A stretch of 64,000 nucleotides of DNA, taken from assembly GCF_030915465.1 (NCBI RefSeq), contig NZ_CP133267.1:3833001-3897000 (forward strand). Direction: 5' to 3'. A model generated the notes under the pieces. The model did not search any database. It was given only the letters and a program-made list of their open reading frames with translations, and had not been told where the DNA came from. This document shows, one piece after another, positions 1 through 9,066 of the stretch. The position numbers and the translations under genes are program-made. Origin of the DNA: Neobacillus sp. PS3-34. Lineage in GTDB: Bacteria > Bacillota > Bacilli > Bacillales > Cytobacillaceae. Each line of letters starts with the position of its first letter. The stretch's first letter is position 1.

Positions 1-764
1 ATCTTCTGTCGCGGCGTTCCCGGCAGCACCCGGTGCGAAAGGGCATCCGCCAAGCCCTCCAGCTGAAGTATCGAATCGGTCGATTCCAGCCTGAAGAGAT
101 GCGAAAATATTGGAAAGAGCAAGCTTCCTTGTGTCATGAAAGTGCGCGGTCAAAAGAATGGCCGGGAAAGCAGCCTTTAGCTGGGAAAATAGCGAAAATG
201 CTTCTGTTGGAGTTGCCATGCCAATTGTATCAGCTACACTTAATTCATCTACGCCAGCATCAACAAACTCTCCGCACAGCCTCTTTGTATCCGTTGGGTC
301 AATTTTTCCCTCGTAGGGGCAGTAAAAGGCAGTAGAGATACACGCACGCACAAAATACCCCTTTGCCTTCAGTTCATGTATAAGCGGCTTTAATTCAGCC
401 ATAGCTTCTTCAGTCGTTTTGTTGATATTTTTCCGGTTAAAGCTGTTGCTGACACCAACAAAAACGGCAACCGCATTGCATTCAGTCATATATACTCGCT
501 CAATCCCTTTTTGGTTAGGGGCAAGGACAAAGTTCCGAGTGGATGGGTCAAGGCAATCGGATACAATCTCTGCGGCGTCGCCCATTTGCGGCACCCATTT
601 TGGCGAAACGAATGACGTCAGTTCGAATTCTTTCATTCCTGCTGCCCTTAATCCTGAGATAAATTGTTTTTTTATTTCAGTTGGGATGAAGGCTTTTTCA
701 TTTTGAAGGCCGTCACGGGGCCAACCTCAATAATCGTTACTTTTTCAGGCAATTGAAGCGTCAT
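1..764 (-). CDS. mvaB: Hydroxymethylglutaryl-CoA lyase (3' end outside window; one frameshift)
   Basis: Cleaves HMG-CoA to acetoacetate and acetyl-CoA, the last step of leucine breakdown. Reading the complement from the ATG at 764 (a GGAGGG lies just upstream) gives a start TLQLPEKVTIIEVGP, then RDGLQNE, a TAHFHDTR metal-binding stretch, and close to the window edge the family active-site motif GGLGGCPFAPGAAGN with its catalytic cysteine. The reading frame breaks at about 719: EVGP and RDGLQ are joined only if one C is added to the GGCCCC run. Apart from that the frame is open to position 1, so about 255 residues are visible and the C-terminal part lies outside. It diverges from the thiolase/CoA-transferase genes, which process the acetoacetate it makes. 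Confidence 0.88.
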
Positions 765-910
765 GTTCTCCCTCCTCTTTTCATAATTTTATTTTAGGGG
801 CATTAAATTCCAAAAAGCAAGAATTATAGAAATTTTGACAAAATAAAAGGAATTTTGTGTTTTCACTAGAAATAGTTAAAGGTGAAGAATGGTTGGAAAG
901 GAAGATGCAA

Positions 911-2098
911 ATGAGACAGACAGAAGTGGTAATCGTTAGTGCAGCTCGCACAGCGATTGGTAATTTTAATGGGAGTTTAAAGGATGTTTCCGCAACTGAA
1001 TTGGGAGCAACAGCAATAAAAGCGGTACTGGAGCAGGCAGGAGTAAAGCCGGAGCTTGTTGATGAGGTCATTATGGGGAATGTTCTTCAGGCAGGGCTAG
1101 GTCAGAATCCGGCAAGGCAGGCTTCTTTAAAAGCGGGAATTCCTGAAAGCGTTTCCGCAATGACAATTAATAAAGTATGCGGATCGGGATTGAAAGCTGT
1201 GCATCTTGCCGCCCAGGCCATTATCGCGGGAGATGCGGAAATTGTCGTAGCAGGCGGAATGGAAAATATGAGCCTGGCGCCTTATTTATTAAAAAGTGCC
1301 CGCGATGGCTTTAAAATGGGTGACCAAAAGCTGGTGGACAGCATGATTTCAGACGGATTATGGTGTGCCTTTAATGATTATCATATGGGAGTTACAGCTG
1401 AAAACTTGTGCACCCAGTATGGATTAACAAGAGAAGAACAGGACGAATTTTCCGCATCGAGCCAGGAAAAGGCAAGCAGGGCAATCGAAAAAGGCCGATT
1501 TAAGGATGAAATAGTACCTGTTATCATTCCTCAGCGAAAAGGGGATCCAGTTGTATTTGATACAGATGAATACCCGAAGAAAGGTACAACGGCGGGCAAA
1601 TTGGCAGGTTTGCGTCCGGCCTTTAAAAAAGATGGCAGCGTGACGGCAGGAAACGCTTCCGGAATTAATGACGGGGCAGCAGCAGTTGTCGTGATGAGCA
1701 GACAGAAAGCGGATGAGCTTGGAATCACACCGCTCGTAACAATAAAAGGAAATGCCAGTGCTGGTGTTGACCCAAGCATCATGGGGATTGGACCTGTAAC
1801 AGCCGTTAAGAAGGTGCTTGAAAAAACAGCTCTTAGCCTGGACGAAATCGATTTGATTGAAGCGAATGAAGCGTTTGCGGCACAGTCGCTGGCAGTCGAT
1901 CGGGAGCTCCAGTTTAATAAAGATATTTTAAATGTAAACGGCGGCGCGATTGCACTTGGCCATCCAATCGGTGCGAGCGGAGCAAGAATTCTCGTAACAC
2001 TGATTCATGAAATGAAGCGCCGTAATGCCCAAAAAGGATTGGCTACACTTTGTATCGGCGGCGGACAAGGCGTTGCCACGATTGTGGAGCTTGCCTAA
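911..2098 (+). CDS. thlA: Acetyl-CoA C-acetyltransferase (thiolase)
   Basis: Thiolase II that interconverts two acetyl-CoA with acetoacetyl-CoA. The 395-residue protein is full length for the family and has the nucleophilic cysteine in [10 protein letters not shown] (about residue 88), the [10 protein letters not shown] histidine motif and the C-terminal CIGGGQG cysteine. I choose the ATG at 911 because AAAGGA at 897-902 is 8 bases upstream and the protein then starts [17 protein letters not shown]; an in-frame ATG at 905 and a longer upstream extension are possible but worse placed. Followed after 27 bases by scoA-scoB, so acetoacetate activated by the CoA-transferase can be cleaved here. 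Confidence 0.93.
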   Translation: MRQTEVVIVSAARTAIGNFNGSLKDVSATELGATAIKAVLEQAGVKPELVDEVIMGNVLQAGLGQNPARQASLKAGIPESVSAMTINKVCGSGLKAVHLAAQAIIAGDAEIVVAGGMENMSLAPYLLKSARDGFKMGDQKLVDSMISDGLWCAFNDYHMGVTAENLCTQYGLTREEQDEFSASSQEKASRAIEKGRFKDEIVPVIIPQRKGDPVVFDTDEYPKKGTTAGKLAGLRPAFKKDGSVTAGNASGINDGAAAVVVMSRQKADELGITPLVTIKGNASAGVDPSIMGIGPVTAVKKVLEKTALSLDEIDLIEANEAFAAQSLAVDRELQFNKDILNVNGGAIALGHPIGASGARILVTLIHEMKRRNAQKGLATLCIGGGQGVATIVELA

Positions 2099-2125
2099 GA
2101 ACTTTTTAATAGAAAGGAGTCAAAA

Positions 2126-2818
2126 ATGATGAAAAAGATTTGCAGTTCCTTTAAAGAAGCTGTTGCAGATATTCATGATGGTGCGACACTGATGGTGGGT
2201 GGTTTTGGACTATGCGGCATTCCGGAGAATCTGATTCTCGCTTTGGTTGAAAAAGGGGTAAAAGATTTAACTGTTATTTCAAATAACTGTGGTATCGATG
2301 AATGGGGACTCGGCTTACTTTTACAAAATAAACAAATCAAAAAAATGATTGGTTCTTATGTCGGTGAAAATAAAGAGTTCGAGCGCCAGGTGCTGACAGG
2401 CGAACTTGAAGTGGAACTTACCCCACAGGGGACATTGGCGGAAAAAATCCGTGCCGGCGGCGCTGGAATCCCTGCTTTTTATACTCCGGCTGGTGTAGGA
2501 ACACCGATTGCGGATGGGAAAGAGACAAGAAGCTTTAATGGAAAAGAATATCTATTAGAGGAAGCGCTGACAGCAGACTTCAGCCTGGTTCGCGCCTGGA
2601 AGGGCGACCGCATGGGGAACCTGGTGTATCACAAAACAGCCCGAAACTTTAATCCGATGATTGCCGCTGCAGGCAGGGTAACGATTGCAGAAGTGGAGAC
2701 TTTACATGAAATCGGCGAGCTTGACCCGAATTTTATCCATACTCCAAGCATTTATGTCCAGACAATAATTGAAGGCAAACAGGAAAAGCGGATCGAGAGA
2801 TTGACCGTTAAAAAATAG
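2126..2818 (+). CDS. scoA: Succinyl-CoA:3-ketoacid CoA-transferase subunit A
   Basis: Alpha subunit of the CoA-transferase that moves CoA from succinyl-CoA to acetoacetate. The 230-residue product has the typical glycine-rich start region [13 protein letters not shown] near residue 25 and the SNNCG and [25 protein letters not shown] segments of family I transferase alpha chains. A strong AAAGGAG precedes the ATG at 2126; a second ATG follows immediately. It sits between thlA and scoB in one evident operon. Confidence 0.93.
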   Translation: MMKKICSSFKEAVADIHDGATLMVGGFGLCGIPENLILALVEKGVKDLTVISNNCGIDEWGLGLLLQNKQIKKMIGSYVGENKEFERQVLTGELEVELTPQGTLAEKIRAGGAGIPAFYTPAGVGTPIADGKETRSFNGKEYLLEEALTADFSLVRAWKGDRMGNLVYHKTARNFNPMIAAAGRVTIAEVETLHEIGELDPNFIHTPSIYVQTIIEGKQEKRIERLTVKK

Positions 2819-2848
2819 ATCAATATTTACAGAAAGGAGATTAAAGAG

Positions 2849-3504
2849 ATGGTAAATGTACGTGAAAAGATAGCCATAAGGGCAGAAAGAGAAATTGAAG
2901 ACGGCTTTTATGTGAACCTTGGAATCGGAATGCCCACACTCGTGGCCAATTATATTTCGGATAATAAGCAGGTCGTGCTCCAGTCAGAAAATGGACTGCT
3001 CGGCATTGGCGATACCCTGAAGAAGCTGAGGTTGATCCGGATCTAATAAATGCCGGCAAAGAAACGGTAACAGCGATAAGTGGTGCGGCTTATTTCGACA
3101 GTGCCGAATCGTTCGCTATGATCCGTGGTGGCCATATCGATATCGCCATCCTGGGTGGAATGGAAGTATCAGAAAACGGGGATCTAGCCAACTGGATGAT
3201 ACCTGGAAAAATGATAAAAGGCATGGGTGGCGCAATGGACCTTGTCCACGGTGCCCGGAAAATCATTGTCATAATGGAACATGTTAATAAAAACGGGGAA
3301 TCGAAAATATTAAAGCAGTGTTCACTCCCGCTCACAGGTAAGGGAGTCGTCGACCGAATCATTACCGATAGGGCTGTTATGGATGTAACTGAGAACGGCG
3401 TAAAGCTGGTAGAAGTGGCAGAAGGCTACACGGTCGAAGAGGTTATCCAGTCAACTGCAGCGTCTTTACAAGTTGATGACAGCGTTAAAACGAATGCATT
3501 TTAG
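2849..3504 (+). CDS. scoB: Succinyl-CoA:3-ketoacid CoA-transferase subunit B (frameshifted)
   Basis: Beta subunit partner of ScoA. It carries the family pattern [13 protein letters not shown] near residue 25 and [10 protein letters not shown], which supplies the catalytic glutamate in ENGLLG. The frame breaks at about 3012: before it reads LLGIG, after it (in the next frame) [28 protein letters not shown] and onward to the stop at 3504. One base is missing where relatives read GIGPYP; a restored GGCCCA would give that. With the frame repaired the protein is about 218 residues, the normal length. RBS AAAGGAG before the ATG at 2849. Confidence 0.9.
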
Positions 3505-3516
3505 AAATGGATTACG

Positions 3517-3553
3517 AAAAAGTGTGATTTCATAACAGGAAATCACACTTTTT
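3517..3553 (+). terminator. Rho-independent terminator of the thlA-scoAB operon
   Basis: A perfect 14-base inverted repeat (3517-3530 with 3540-3553) around AAGTGTGATTT, ending in a T run, 12 bases after the scoB stop. Confidence 0.85.
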
Positions 3554-3643
3554 CATATTAACTCGCGTTCCTGCCCATTCGCATAGAGGAGTTACCAGGC
3601 ACATGATATAATATGGATACACATAGTAAAAGGAGAGGTATGG

Positions 3644-3892
3644 ATGAAAAAACAACGAAAGCAGCAGCCAGCCCCGAAAAAAGATGATTCTGCTGTAACG
3701 CTGGGAGACCTCATAAACCAGGATTTAATCAAGCAGTTAAAAGAAAAGAAGCACGAGTTAAAGGCAGCAGAAGAAAGGAAAATGGAAGAAGAAGAGCAAA
3801 AAAAGCGGGAAGAAAGAAGGCTGCGTGAAAAGAATAAATCGTTCGAAGATCTTTTGAATGAAAGCCCCATGAACTGGAAGGAATTTAAGTAA
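3644..3892 (+). CDS. yqkK: YqkK-like small charged protein (DUF3886)
   Basis: An 82-residue protein with a basic N-terminus, a TLGDLINQDL segment and a long, highly charged Lys/Glu/Arg helix likely to form a coiled coil, ending in LLNESPMNWKEFK, the conserved tail of the DUF3886/YqkK family. Function unknown. RBS GGAGAGG before the ATG at 3644. Its TAA overlaps the ATG of the next gene by one base, so the two are translationally coupled. Confidence 0.8.
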   Translation: MKKQRKQQPAPKKDDSAVTLGDLINQDLIKQLKEKKHELKAAEERKMEEEEQKKREERRLREKNKSFEDLLNESPMNWKEFK

Positions 3893-4425
3893 TGATTCCG
3901 CGCAAGGTTGAAGTAGTGCCTTACAGAGAGGAATGGAAAAGCTTATATAATGATGAAAAGAAAAGATTAATCAGCATACTTTTACCCGATGAAGTATTCG
4001 TCCATCATATCGGAAGCACCTCAATCCCTGGATTAAGTGCGAAACCGATTATTGACATCATCGCAGAAGCTGCTGATTTGGAGATTTTTGATAAAAAAAC
4101 GCCTGAGCTAAACTCGGCAGGGTACATTGCAAAAGGGGAAAACGGCATAAAGGGGCGCCGTTATTTTTTCAAATGCAGCGAAAATGGCGAAAGGCTGTTT
4201 CATCTGCATGCTTTTGAAAAAGGAAGCCCACAGGTGAAAAGGCATCTCGCATTTCGGGATTATTTAGTAGTGAGTCCGGAAGATGCTGCACGTTATGCCA
4301 GTATAAAAGAAACAGCAGCACGCAAATTTCCTTATGAAATAGAGTTCTACATCGATTATAAGGATGCGATTGTTAAAGAAATAGAGTCAAAGGCACTGGA
4401 ATGGTGGAATAAAAGAGCAAAATAA
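3892..4425 (+). CDS. GrpB family protein (UPF0157, nucleotidyltransferase fold)
   Basis: A 177-residue GrpB/UPF0157 protein. It shows the family opening VEVVPYREEWKSLY, the HHIGSTSIPGLSAKPIIDI nucleotidyltransferase-like motif (residues about 38-57) and HLHAFEKGSPQVKRHLAFRDYL. Members resemble minimal nucleotidyltransferases; a specific substrate is not established for this branch. The ATG overlaps the stop of yqkK by one base. Confidence 0.85.
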   Translation: MIPRKVEVVPYREEWKSLYNDEKKRLISILLPDEVFVHHIGSTSIPGLSAKPIIDIIAEAADLEIFDKKTPELNSAGYIAKGENGIKGRRYFFKCSENGERLFHLHAFEKGSPQVKRHLAFRDYLVVSPEDAARYASIKETAARKFPYEIEFYIDYKDAIVKEIESKALEWWNKRAK

Positions 4426-4452
4426 AAGAGAGTCCGACGGGGCTCTCCTTTT
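4424..4452. terminator. Bidirectional terminator between the GrpB gene and yqkF
   Basis: AAAAGAGAG pairs with CTCTCCTTTT, with A and T runs on the two sides, between two convergent genes. Confidence 0.75.
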
Positions 4453-4456
4453 ATGT

Positions 4457-5365
4457 TTAACGGTGTTCCTGGTAACTATCGGCCTTTGTAAGAGACTGAA
4501 TCATCTGCACTTCCTCTTTTGACAGCGGTGCGCTTTTAACTGCTTTTGCATTGGATCGGATTTGTTCCACTGAACTAGCACCAGCAATAACAGAAGCAAT
4601 AACAGGATTCGCCAAATTAAACTGCAGTGAAATTTCGGTCATGGACCGTGACTGCGCTACTTTTTCTTTCAAAGCTGGCAGGGTATGGCGAAGGTCTTCC
4701 AGACTGTACTCCAAATAGCCTTTATTAGAAGACTTTTCGAGCAATTTTTCGCTTAAAAGCCCTTTGGCAAGAGGCCCTCGTGTCACTACGCTGATCTCAT
4801 GCTGGTGGAGAAATGGTAAAACTTCTTCAGGGCGGCGGTCTAAAATACTGTATTGCATCATGATAGAAATGATGGATGATTTATTAACATACTCGCGAAT
4901 AACATTTGGACGGATAGAGGATATTCCGTAATAACGTATATAACCTTCCGCCTTCAATTCCTCAAATGCAACAATAGTTTCATCAATTGGATCGTCAATT
5001 GTTCCGCCATGCAGCTGGTACAGATCGATATAATCGGTTCCAAGCCTCTTCAGGCTGGCTTTAACCGCTTCCTTTATATATTCCTTTGAGGGATCCCACG
5101 ACCATCCGTCTTTATTTTCATTCCATCGGTTACCCGCCTTTGTCGCAATGATGACCTTATCTCTTACATGCTTTAATGCCTTTCCAACAATTCTCTCATT
5201 TTCACCGAAATCATATAAATCGGCTGTGTCAAAATAATTGACGCCCTCATCTAAAGCCGCTTCAATGATCTCTTTCGCCTTTGTTTCATCCGTTCCGATC
5301 GACATGCAGCCAAGTCCAAGTTCAGTCACCATTAAATCTGAAGTTCCAAGTCTTCTTTTATTCAT
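4457..5365 (-). CDS. yqkF: Aldo/keto reductase YqkF
   Basis: NADPH-dependent aldo/keto reductase of 302 residues. All four tetrad residues can be seen: Asp in YFDTADLY, Tyr in the same segment, Lys in IATKAG, and His in YQLHGG. The start MNKRRLGTSDLMVTELGLG is typical. The physiological substrate is unknown. The position beside mciZ and nudF matches B. subtilis yqkF. Confidence 0.92.
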   Translation of the reverse strand: MNKRRLGTSDLMVTELGLGCMSIGTDETKAKEIIEAALDEGVNYFDTADLYDFGENERIVGKALKHVRDKVIIATKAGNRWNENKDGWSWDPSKEYIKEAVKASLKRLGTDYIDLYQLHGGTIDDPIDETIVAFEELKAEGYIRYYGISSIRPNVIREYVNKSSIISIMMQYSILDRRPEEVLPFLHQHEISVVTRGPLAKGLLSEKLLEKSSNKGYLEYSLEDLRHTLPALKEKVAQSRSMTEISLQFNLANPVIASVIAGASSVEQIRSNAKAVKSAPLSKEEVQMIQSLTKADSYQEHR

Positions 5366-5425
5366 TCAGTCAGCCCCGTTTCCTTTTTGCCCTATTGTAA
5401 GGGAGAAAAGGAGGTACAGCAAATT

Positions 5426-5563
5426 CTAGCACTTTTTGGGATTCAAGGATTGAATCCATTCCGCAACGGAAGAATATTGCTTATTGTACTCTTTTAGCTT
5501 CTGTACCACTTCCCAGCCCTTGCCGACGAGGATAAATCCCTTCCCATGCAGATAGACCTTCAT
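5426..5563 (-). CDS. mciZ: MciZ-like cell division inhibitor (45 aa)
   Basis: A short gene of 45 codons. The product begins MKVYLHGKGFILVGKGWEV and continues with a QKLKEY segment and EWIQSLNP. It matches my recollection of B. subtilis MciZ (40 aa) at MKV, KG, LVGKxWE, KLKEY and a tryptophan-containing C-terminus. MciZ is the mother-cell inhibitor that caps FtsZ filaments during sporulation and is made under SigE. A GGAGGGA RBS sits upstream of the ATG and a CATACATT SigE-like -10 lies further up. The location between yqkF and nudF also agrees. Confidence 0.85.
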   Translation of the reverse strand: MKVYLHGKGFILVGKGWEVVQKLKEYNKQYSSVAEWIQSLNPKKC

Positions 5564-5579
5564 GATAATCCCTCCAGTT

Positions 5580-5587
5580 AATGTATG
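5580..5587 (-). promoter_or_regulatory. SigE-like -10 element upstream of mciZ
   Basis: Complement reads CATACATT, matching the SigE -10 consensus CATACAMT, 17 bases before the mciZ ATG. I do not see a convincing -35 at the usual distance. Confidence 0.4.
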
Positions 5588-5635
5588 GTAAAATGTATGT
5601 GCAAAACATAACGGATTAGAACAGGAGTGAGGGAA

Positions 5636-6187
5636 ATGAGCCTTGAGGAAAAAACATTACATACCGAGGAAATATATTCTGGTAAAATAATCAGCCTGCA
5701 GCTGCAGGACGTCGAACTTCCAAATGGAAAAACCTCTAAACGTGAAATCATTAAACACCCGGGAGCAGTCGCTGTAGTGGCAGTAACGGATGAAAATAAA
5801 ATTGTAATGGTAGAGCAATACCGAAAAGCACTTGAAAGAACAATTGTTGAAATACCGGCAGGGAAACTGGAAAAAGGCGAAGAACCGTCGGTTTGTGCGC
5901 GTCGTGAGCTGGAGGAAGAAACAGGCTACGAATGTGAGAGCATCGAGTTGCTCGTTTCTTTTTATACTTCGCCTGGCTTTGCTGACGAAATTGTCCATTT
6001 ATATGTAGCAAAAGGACTTAAACAAAAAGAGAATGCGGCAGCTCCTGATGAAGATGAATTTGTAAATCTAGAAGAACTGACCCTTGAGGAAGCTTTGCAA
6101 TATATGAAAGAACAAAAAATATATGATGCGAAAACTATCTATGCTGTTCAATACTTACAGCTACAAGAGGCCTTATCGAAAAAATGA
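5636..6187 (+). CDS. nudF: ADP-ribose pyrophosphatase (Nudix hydrolase)
   Basis: Hydrolyses ADP-ribose to AMP and ribose 5-phosphate. A full Nudix box is present at about residues 70-92: GKLEKGEEPSVCARRELEEE followed by TGY, fitting Gx5Ex7REUxEExGU. It is 183 residues from the ATG at 5636, chosen because AGGAG at 5623-5627 is 8 bases upstream; an in-frame GTG at 5627 would overlap that RBS. Its last four bases overlap yqxK (ATGA), so both are co-translated. Confidence 0.93.
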   Translation: MSLEEKTLHTEEIYSGKIISLQLQDVELPNGKTSKREIIKHPGAVAVVAVTDENKIVMVEQYRKALERTIVEIPAGKLEKGEEPSVCARRELEEETGYECESIELLVSFYTSPGFADEIVHLYVAKGLKQKENAAAPDEDEFVNLEELTLEEALQYMKEQKIYDAKTIYAVQYLQLQEALSKK

Positions 6188-7346
6188 ATCGATATTACGC
6201 AGATCTTCACATCCACATAGGACGAACTGCTTCAGGGAAACCGGTAAAAATCACAGGGTCAAAAACACTGACATTCTCAAATATTATCGACCATGCAAGA
6301 AATGAAAAAGGGCTGAATATGATTGGGATAATTGACAGCCATTCGCCAGAAGTCATTCTAGAGATGGAGGAGCGCATTTTGCGTGGTGATATCAGTGAGC
6401 ATCCGAATGGGGGACTGATTTTCGGGGACTTAACGATTCTCCTTGGGTCTGAACTTGAAATTTATGATGAAAATTGCAAGGGTCCAATTCATGTGCTTTG
6501 CTTTTTTCCAACGCTCTCCATCATGAAGGCTTTTTCAGCCTGGCTTGCCGGCCATTTGAAAAATATTCAATTGAGTTCGCAGAGAATATATGTGACAGGC
6601 ATTGCCCTCCAAAAAGTGGTCAAAGAATTAGGCGGGTTATTTATTCCAGCTCATATTTTCACCCCATTTAAAAGCCTGTTTGGAAAAGGGGTAAATCGGA
6701 CATTAACCGAGGTGTTTGACCCTGAGCTGATTGATGGGGTTGAGCTTGGATTAAGCTCCGATACTTTAATGGCTGACGGATTAGAAGAACTTCATCAATA
6801 CACATACCTGACGAATTCAGATGCCCATTCGCTTGCAAAAATTGCCCGGGAATATCAAGTGATTCAGATGGAAGAGCCGACATTTGCCGAACTGGAAAAA
6901 GCATTGAAAAGGGTGGACGGAAGGGGAATTGTTGCGAATTATGGCTTGGACCCTATGCTTGGTAAGTACCATAAAACAGTTTGTATTGAGTGCATGGAGA
7001 CAATAGATCCAGAAACCAGGGTATGTGAAAAATGTGGAAATGCCAAAACGATTAAAGGCGTTTCCGACCGTATTAGAGAATTGAAGACGGCGGAGAAGGT
7101 GCATGGAGACCGCCCTATATCCACCAGGTACCGCTTGAATTTATACCTGGTTTAGGACCGAAAATGCTTGATAAATTGCTGCAGCATTTCGGCACTGAAA
7201 TGGATGTGCTGCATGAAGTTCCTTATGAAGCAATGAAGCAGGTCGTTCCCATGAAAATTGCTGATTTGATCATGAGAGCAAGAGCTGGAATGTTAAATCT
7301 GGCTGCAGGCGGTGGCGGTAAATACGGTAAAGTAACGATAGAATAA
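6184..7346 (+). CDS. yqxK: YqxK, endonuclease Q-like PHP-domain protein (frameshifted)
   Basis: A 387-residue protein after frame repair. The N-terminus has the PHP metal motif YYADLHIHIGRT, then IGIIDSHSPEV, FIPAHIFTP and TNSDAHS, all metal-ligand segments. Near residue 265 is a CIEC...CEKCG zinc ribbon, and the C-terminus has a helix-hairpin-helix like segment IPGLGPKMLDKLLQHFG. This is the TIGR00375/endonuclease Q type architecture, so a DNA-processing role is likely but unproven here. The frame breaks at about 7112; adding one G gives CGGCCC and reads GDRPYIHQVPLEFIPG. ATG overlaps the nudF stop by four bases. Confidence 0.85.
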
Positions 7347-7377
7347 ATTTTTTAAGTGAAAATCCCTAAAAAATGCG

Positions 7378-7418
7378 AAACCGGTTTGCCATGAAAAATG
7401 GGAACCGGTTTTTTTTTG
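7378..7418 (+). terminator. Terminator after yqxK
   Basis: AAACCGGTT...AACCGGTTT hairpin followed by nine T. Confidence 0.85.
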
Positions 7419-7444
7419 TCCTCCAATCTTTACCCATCTTTTTG

Positions 7445-7472
7445 TCATACAACAAAAGGACAGGCATACAAT
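7445..7472 (+). promoter_or_regulatory. SigE promoter of spoIIM
   Basis: TCATACA, a 13-base spacer, then CATACAAT, a perfect SigE -10, 29 bases before the spoIIM ATG. spoIIM is SigE-controlled in B. subtilis. Confidence 0.72.
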
Positions 7473-7501
7473 GTACTAACTTAGCTGTAGGAGGAAACGG
7501 A

Positions 7502-8148
7502 ATGAAGAAACGTATGTACCAGAACGTCGCAGCCACATATTTTCGAGAGCATTCCTCAATTTTTTTGTTTGTTATTGTCCTCTTCTTGATGGGTGTCATC
7601 TTTGGGCCGTGGTGGTTAATAGTATGAGCCTGACACAGAAGGAGGATCTATTCTATTATTTGTCACAGTTTTTCGGTCAGATTTCCAGCGGTAAAGTCGC
7701 GGCTGATCAGGATTTGTTTTTACAAAGCTTTTTTCATAACAGCAAATTTATTGGGCTAATGTGGATTCTTGGAATCTCAATCATAGGACTTCCAATCATA
7801 CTTATTCTCCTTTTTATTAAGGGTATGGTGATTGGCTTTACCGTTGGTTTCCTTGTCAATCAGATGGGCTGGAATGGATTTCTCCTCGCATTTGTTTCCA
7901 TTCTCCCTCAGAACCTAATTATTATTCCAGTATTTATCATCATGGCAGCCATATCGGTTTCTTTTTCATTAAAGATGATCAGCAGGCAATTTATGAAAAA
8001 AATCGGTCAGCCCATCATGCCATTATTTCAAAGATATATTGTTGCCCTGCTGTTCGCGATCATCTTTATTTCAGCTGCATCAGCTATTGAAGCATATCTA
8101 TCACCTGGCTTAATGAAGGCGATTGTACATGCAGGAAATAAATTATAA
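7502..8148 (+). CDS. spoIIM: Stage II sporulation protein M (frameshifted)
   Basis: Membrane component of the SpoIIDMP machine that dissolves septal peptidoglycan and drives engulfment. It starts at the ATG at 7502 (RBS GGAGGAAAC) with KKRMYQNVAATYFREHSS, then LFLMGVIFG. The frame shifts at about 7606, where one G restores GGGGCC and gives FGAVVVNSMSLTQKEDLFYY. Later segments GLMWILGISIIGLPIIL, TVGFLVNQMGWNGFLLAF and the final EAYLSPGLMKA are typical. With repair it is 215 residues with about five membrane helices, the usual size. Confidence 0.92.
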
Positions 8149-8182
8149 TCATTATTATTTAATATTAATTATTCTATCTTCT

Positions 8183-8197
8183 TTATAATTATTTTAG
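8183..8197 (+). promoter_or_regulatory. PerR-box-like operator upstream of fur
   Basis: TTATAATTATTTTAG matches the PerR box TTATAATNATTATAA at all but two of the fixed positions. It lies immediately upstream of the -35 of the fur promoter. fur is a known PerR target in B. subtilis. Confidence 0.6.
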
Positions 8198-8198
8198 T

Positions 8199-8226
8199 TT
8201 GAATCTCTCTTTCCTTCTGCTATAAT
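8199..8226 (+). promoter_or_regulatory. SigA promoter of fur
   Basis: TTGAAT, 16-base spacer, perfect TATAAT; 33 bases before the fur ATG. Confidence 0.65.
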
Positions 8227-8259
8227 GAGAATTAACAGTAGCGAGGGAGGGACCACGGG

Positions 8260-8724
8260 ATGGAGACTAGAATTGAAAGAATTAAGAAGCTGTTGCATTC
8301 CTCGAGCTATAAGCTGACGCCCCAACGGGAAGCTACCGTTCGAGTTTTACTGGAAAATGAAGAGGATCATTTAAGTGCTGAAGATGTATACCTCCTCGTT
8401 AAGGAAAAATCGCCTGAAATTGGGCTTGCAACCGTTTATCGGACTTTGGAATTATTAACTGAATTAAAAATTGTAGACAAAATCAACTTTGGTGACGGGG
8501 TTTCCCGTTATGACCTCAGGCAGGAAGGTGCCGCACATTTCCATCATCACCTCGTATGTATTGAATGCGGTGCGGTGGATGAGATTCAGGATGATCTTCT
8601 TGAAGATGTTGAGGCAATTGTCGAACGTGACTGGAATTTCAAAATCAAGGATCACCGCCTGACTTTCCATGGTATTTGCTATCGCTGCCAGGAAAAGGAC
8701 GCAACAGAAGAACCAACAGAATAA
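8260..8724 (+). CDS. fur: Ferric uptake regulator Fur
   Basis: Iron-responsive DNA-binding repressor of 154 residues. N-terminal winged helix with YKLTPQREATVRVLLE and the recognition helix region IGLATVYRTLELL (about residues 55-67); dimerisation/metal domain with AAHFHHHLVCIECGAVDE, giving the histidine cluster and the CxxC zinc site, and a second CYRC pair near the end. The location between spoIIM and yqzK-xerD and the two CxxC pairs fit Fur rather than PerR or Zur, although the three families are close. Confidence 0.9.
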   Translation: METRIERIKKLLHSSSYKLTPQREATVRVLLENEEDHLSAEDVYLLVKEKSPEIGLATVYRTLELLTELKIVDKINFGDGVSRYDLRQEGAAHFHHHLVCIECGAVDEIQDDLLEDVEAIVERDWNFKIKDHRLTFHGICYRCQEKDATEEPTE

Positions 8725-8730
8725 CGTAAA

Positions 8731-8762
8731 GAAAAGCCTTTTCTAGATGAAAAGGTTTTTAT
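8731..8762 (+). terminator. Terminator after fur
   Basis: AAAAGCCTTTT...AAAAGGTTTTT hairpin with a T tail, just after the fur stop. Confidence 0.8.
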
Positions 8763-8777
8763 TTTTATATAAAAATA

Positions 8778-9066
8778 AGGCTATTTTCTAAAAGATTGTT
8801 GTTTTGCAAATAGGTTATTAAAAGCACACCGTTGAAAAAGAAGTTGATTGGAGCGGAAGGTGCGAGATCCTCGAAAATGTATCGCATTTCCTTCGTGCGG
8901 TGTTGATTCTAGGAAGCTGATTCAACGTCCTGCGGGAGCAGCGGGACAGGTGAGACCCCACAGGCGCTGTGCGCCGAGGAGGCTTACCGCCCGCCCCGCG
9001 GAAAGCGAGCATCCTGGAGTGGAAATCAACTACTCCTTATATAGCAACCAAGTATACGAAAACAGT
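8778..9066. repeat. Dispersed intergenic repeat, family A, copy 1 (about 290 bp)
   Basis: The stretch is nearly identical, base by base, to 27066-27356. It contains nested palindromic pieces: GTTGATT at the start of the core and AATCAAC near its end, and an internal GTTGATTC...GATTCAAC. A GC-rich middle (CGCTGTGCGCCGAGGAGG, GCCCGCCCCGCGG) contrasts with AT-rich surroundings. It is like the multi-copy structured repeats common in Bacillus intergenic DNA. AAAAATAA occurs directly on both sides and could be a target duplication, but the region is AT-rich. Short ORFs inside it are not genes. Confidence 0.85.
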
